Shown: positions 4,060-5,760 of the stretch, piece by piece
Layout: each line of letters begins with the position of its first letter
How positions within the stretch are numbered: position 1 is the first letter of the stretch
Assembly: GCA_945910715.1 (NCBI GenBank)
Contig: CAMDZU010000100.1
Coordinates: 1 to 5,760, forward strand
Direction of reading: 5' to 3'
DNA length: 5,760 nt
From: an uncultured Clostridia bacterium
GTDB taxonomy: Bacteria > Bacillota > Clostridia > Oscillospirales > Ruminococcaceae
The notes under the pieces: model-generated
What the model was told of the DNA's origin: nothing
The model's input: only the letters and a program-made list of their open reading frames with translations
Databases searched by the model: none
Program-made: the position numbers and the translations under genes

Positions 4060-5694
4060 GTGATTAAACGTTATTTTCAGAGGTTAAAAACCGAGTTTAA
4101 GGGCTACAATGCCAAAAGCTTCGGCAAGGACGCTCTTGCAGGCGTAACAGTTGCCGCAGTTGCATTGCCGCTTGCTCTTGCATTCGGCGTTTCAAGCGGC
4201 GCAGACGCAGCCGCAGGACTTATTACCGCAGTTATTGCAGGCTTTGTTATCGGTATGCTTTCGGGAGGCTCCTATCAGATTTCAGGACCAACGGGGGCAA
4301 TGACCGCAATTCTCGTTTCACTTGTTGCCCAGTATCAGCTTCAGGGCGTGTTCATTGCCTGCTTCCTTTCGGGAATCATACTGCTGATTTGCGGCATATT
4401 CAAGCTTGGCGGGCTGGTTTCCTTTATTCCCGTGCCAGTTATAACAGGCTTTACCTCGGGTATTGCCATTATTATAGCACTGGGTCAGATAAACAATCTC
4501 ACAGGGCTGTCAGGCTCGGGACTTAACACAATCGACAAGATTGCAAGCTATTTCACCACCGAACAGCACCTTAATCCAACCGCCCTTATTATCGGCCTTT
4601 GCGTTATTGTGTTTATGTTCATTTACCCGAAAAAGCTTAACGCAGTTGTTCCAAGCTCGCTGGTGGCGATAATCCTTGCCACTGCCGCAAACTTCATTTT
4701 CAACTTTGAAGTGGACGTGGTAGGCGCAATTCCGCAGACCCTGTTCCTTGACAACAGACTGGACTTCTCACAGATTACCTTTGATAAAATATACAATCTG
4801 ATTATGCCTGCCGTCAGCATTGCCGCTTTGGGACTTATCGAATCCCTCCTCTGCGGCGCAAGCGCAGGACGTATGAAGAACGAAAAGCTGGATGCTGACC
4901 AGGAGCTTGTTGCACAGGGAATCGGCAATATGCTCATTCCGCTTTTCGGCGGCGTTCCTGCCACAGCCGCAATTGCCCGTACCAGCGTTGCGATTAAGGC
5001 AGGAGGCAGAACAAGAATTACAGGCGTAATCCATTCGGTAGTGCTTCTTCTTTCAATGTTCCTGCTGGGCGGCATTATGTCGAAAATCCCTCTTTCAGCC
5101 CTTGCGGGAGTGCTTATCGTAACCGCCTGGAGAATGAACGAATGGCACGTTATCAAGGACATTTTCAGCAGAAAAATCAAGACAGCAATGTTCCAGTTCC
5201 TTATTACAATGCTCGCAACGGTAATTTTCGACCTTACGGTAGCAATTATAATCGGTGTACTTTTCTCAGTTGTAATGTTTGTACTTAAGGTTTCGGATAT
5301 GACCGTTACAATTTCCGGGGTTGATACGGAAAAGCTGGGGGTTGACAAGGAAAAAGTAGGAAAATATTCCTCAACCCGTGTTGCCTACATAACAGGTCCG
5401 CTTTATTTCGGCACGGCAAGCAAGTTAGCCGAAAAGCTGAAGCCCCTTGACGACGAAAAAGAGGACGTTGTGATTTTCTCAATGCGAGGAGTTCCCCTTG
5501 CGGATATTTCGGGAGTACAGGCTTTGCAGGAGCTTTGTATGCACCTTTCGGAGCGCGGCACACAGATTTATTTCACCTGCGTTCAGCCTCCTGTAATGGA
5601 AATGTTCGACCGCTGCGGACTTAAGGACAGCTATTCGGACAGCAATTTCTACTGGAGTACGGACAAGGTACTTGCAGATATTGCGGAAATGTAA
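4060..5694 (+). CDS. SulP-family anion transporter with C-terminal STAS domain
   Basis: An inner-membrane secondary transporter of the SulP/SLC26 family, 544 residues from GTG 4060 (551 if TTG 4039 is used). Residues 1-23 are a short basic cytoplasmic leader. Hydrophobic segments then fill about 24-410, including LAGVTVAAVALPLALAFG at 26-43, the family hallmark SGPTGAMTA at 75-83, and a long paired segment at about 375-410. A linker of roughly 25 residues leads to a cytoplasmic STAS domain (about 440-544), whose conserved loop DISG (482-485) carries Ser484 at the position phosphorylated in anti-sigma antagonists. Length matches bacterial SulP proteins of about 550 residues. Known members carry sulfate, bicarbonate, or C4-dicarboxylates such as succinate (DauA); sequence alone does not settle which. 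No sulfur-assimilation, carbonic anhydrase or STAS-kinase gene is beside it, so 'sulfate permease' would be a default label. It is expressed from its own promoter. Confidence 0.93.
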   Translation: MIKRYFQRLKTEFKGYNAKSFGKDALAGVTVAAVALPLALAFGVSSGADAAAGLITAVIAGFVIGMLSGGSYQISGPTGAMTAILVSLVAQYQLQGVFIACFLSGIILLICGIFKLGGLVSFIPVPVITGFTSGIAIIIALGQINNLTGLSGSGLNTIDKIASYFTTEQHLNPTALIIGLCVIVFMFIYPKKLNAVVPSSLVAIILATAANFIFNFEVDVVGAIPQTLFLDNRLDFSQITFDKIYNLIMPAVSIAALGLIESLLCGASAGRMKNEKLDADQELVAQGIGNMLIPLFGGVPATAAIARTSVAIKAGGRTRITGVIHSVVLLLSMFLLGGIMSKIPLSALAGVLIVTAWRMNEWHVIKDIFSRKIKTAMFQFLITMLATVIFDLTVAIIIGVLFSVVMFVLKVSDMTVTISGVDTEKLGVDKEKVGKYSSTRVAYITGPLYFGTASKLAEKLKPLDDEKEDVVIFSMRGVPLADISGVQALQELCMHLSERGTQIYFTCVQPPVMEMFDRCGLKDSYSDSNFYWSTDKVLADIAEM

Positions 5695-5760
5695 ATTTTT
5701 TCTCAGAAATGTTGGTTTGTCAATGATGCGTTACAAATTTTTTAGAAAACTTCTCCGGTA
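5695..5760. other. Downstream tail with nothing assignable
   Basis: A/T-rich sequence after the transporter stop, cut by the window edge. It has T runs but no GC stem before them, so no terminator can be called. A TTGTCA at 5717-5722 lacks a convincing -10 partner at the right distance. Confidence 0.5.

Noticed and set aside
4623..5348. Long open frame of 241 codons on the minus strand
   Set aside because: It lies entirely inside the SulP transporter gene, whose protein has clear family motifs. The antisense translation has no recognisable domain and no separate promoter or SD; it is a shadow of codon bias.
5717..5746. Promoter in the terminal stretch (TTGTCA)
   Set aside because: At 17-18 bases downstream only TTTTAG/TTTAGA is found, too poor a -10 box to support a call.
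1..5760. CRISPR array, tRNA/rRNA genes, integrase or transposase
   Set aside because: No regularly spaced repeats, no tRNA cloverleaf or rRNA sequence, and no mobile-element protein motifs were seen on either strand.

Overview
The window reads as a chromosomal segment of an anaerobic, low-to-mid GC member of the Clostridia (Bacillota). A Ruminococcaceae/Oscillospiraceae-like gut bacterium is my best guess, but this is inference. The reasons are the single-chain (alpha2) glycyl-tRNA synthetase, a reverse rubrerythrin paired with rubredoxin, AAGGAGG-type ribosome binding sites, and TTGACA/TATAAT-type promoters with 16-17 base spacers. All convincing genes lie on the + strand.

Region by region: (1) 1-685 is the 3' two thirds of a branched-chain amino acid aminotransferase (ilvE), cut by the window edge. 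(2) A GC-rich hairpin at 705-743 sits immediately before glyQS (761-2137), a complete glycyl-tRNA synthetase followed by a strong intrinsic terminator. (3) A GNAT acetyltransferase (2283-2732) is a separate unit with a consensus promoter and AT-richer codon use than its neighbours. (4) 2733-3139 has no convincing gene. It holds a 13-base direct repeat around a more GC-rich patch, an apparently orphan promoter with a 19-codon micro-ORF, and then the rubrerythrin promoter. (5) 3140-3851 is a two-gene oxidative-stress operon, reverse rubrerythrin plus a 50-residue rubredoxin, closed by a terminator. (6) 4060-5694 is a SulP-family anion transporter with a C-terminal STAS domain, read from its own promoter and probably starting at GTG. 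The last 66 bases hold nothing I can assign.

The clearest working unit is the rubrerythrin-rubredoxin pair. In clostridia, electrons pass from NAD(P)H through an NADH:rubredoxin oxidoreductase to rubredoxin and then to reverse rubrerythrin, which reduces hydrogen peroxide to water. A near-palindromic PerR/Fur-like sequence lies just downstream of its predicted transcription start. The stand-alone rubredoxin is unusual: its first metal-binding motif is Cys-x-Cys, one residue shorter than the canonical Cys-x2-Cys. I see no evidence of a wholly new multi-gene system. The points most worth a second look are the short-knuckle rubredoxin, the possible peroxide/iron operator, and the orphan promoter.
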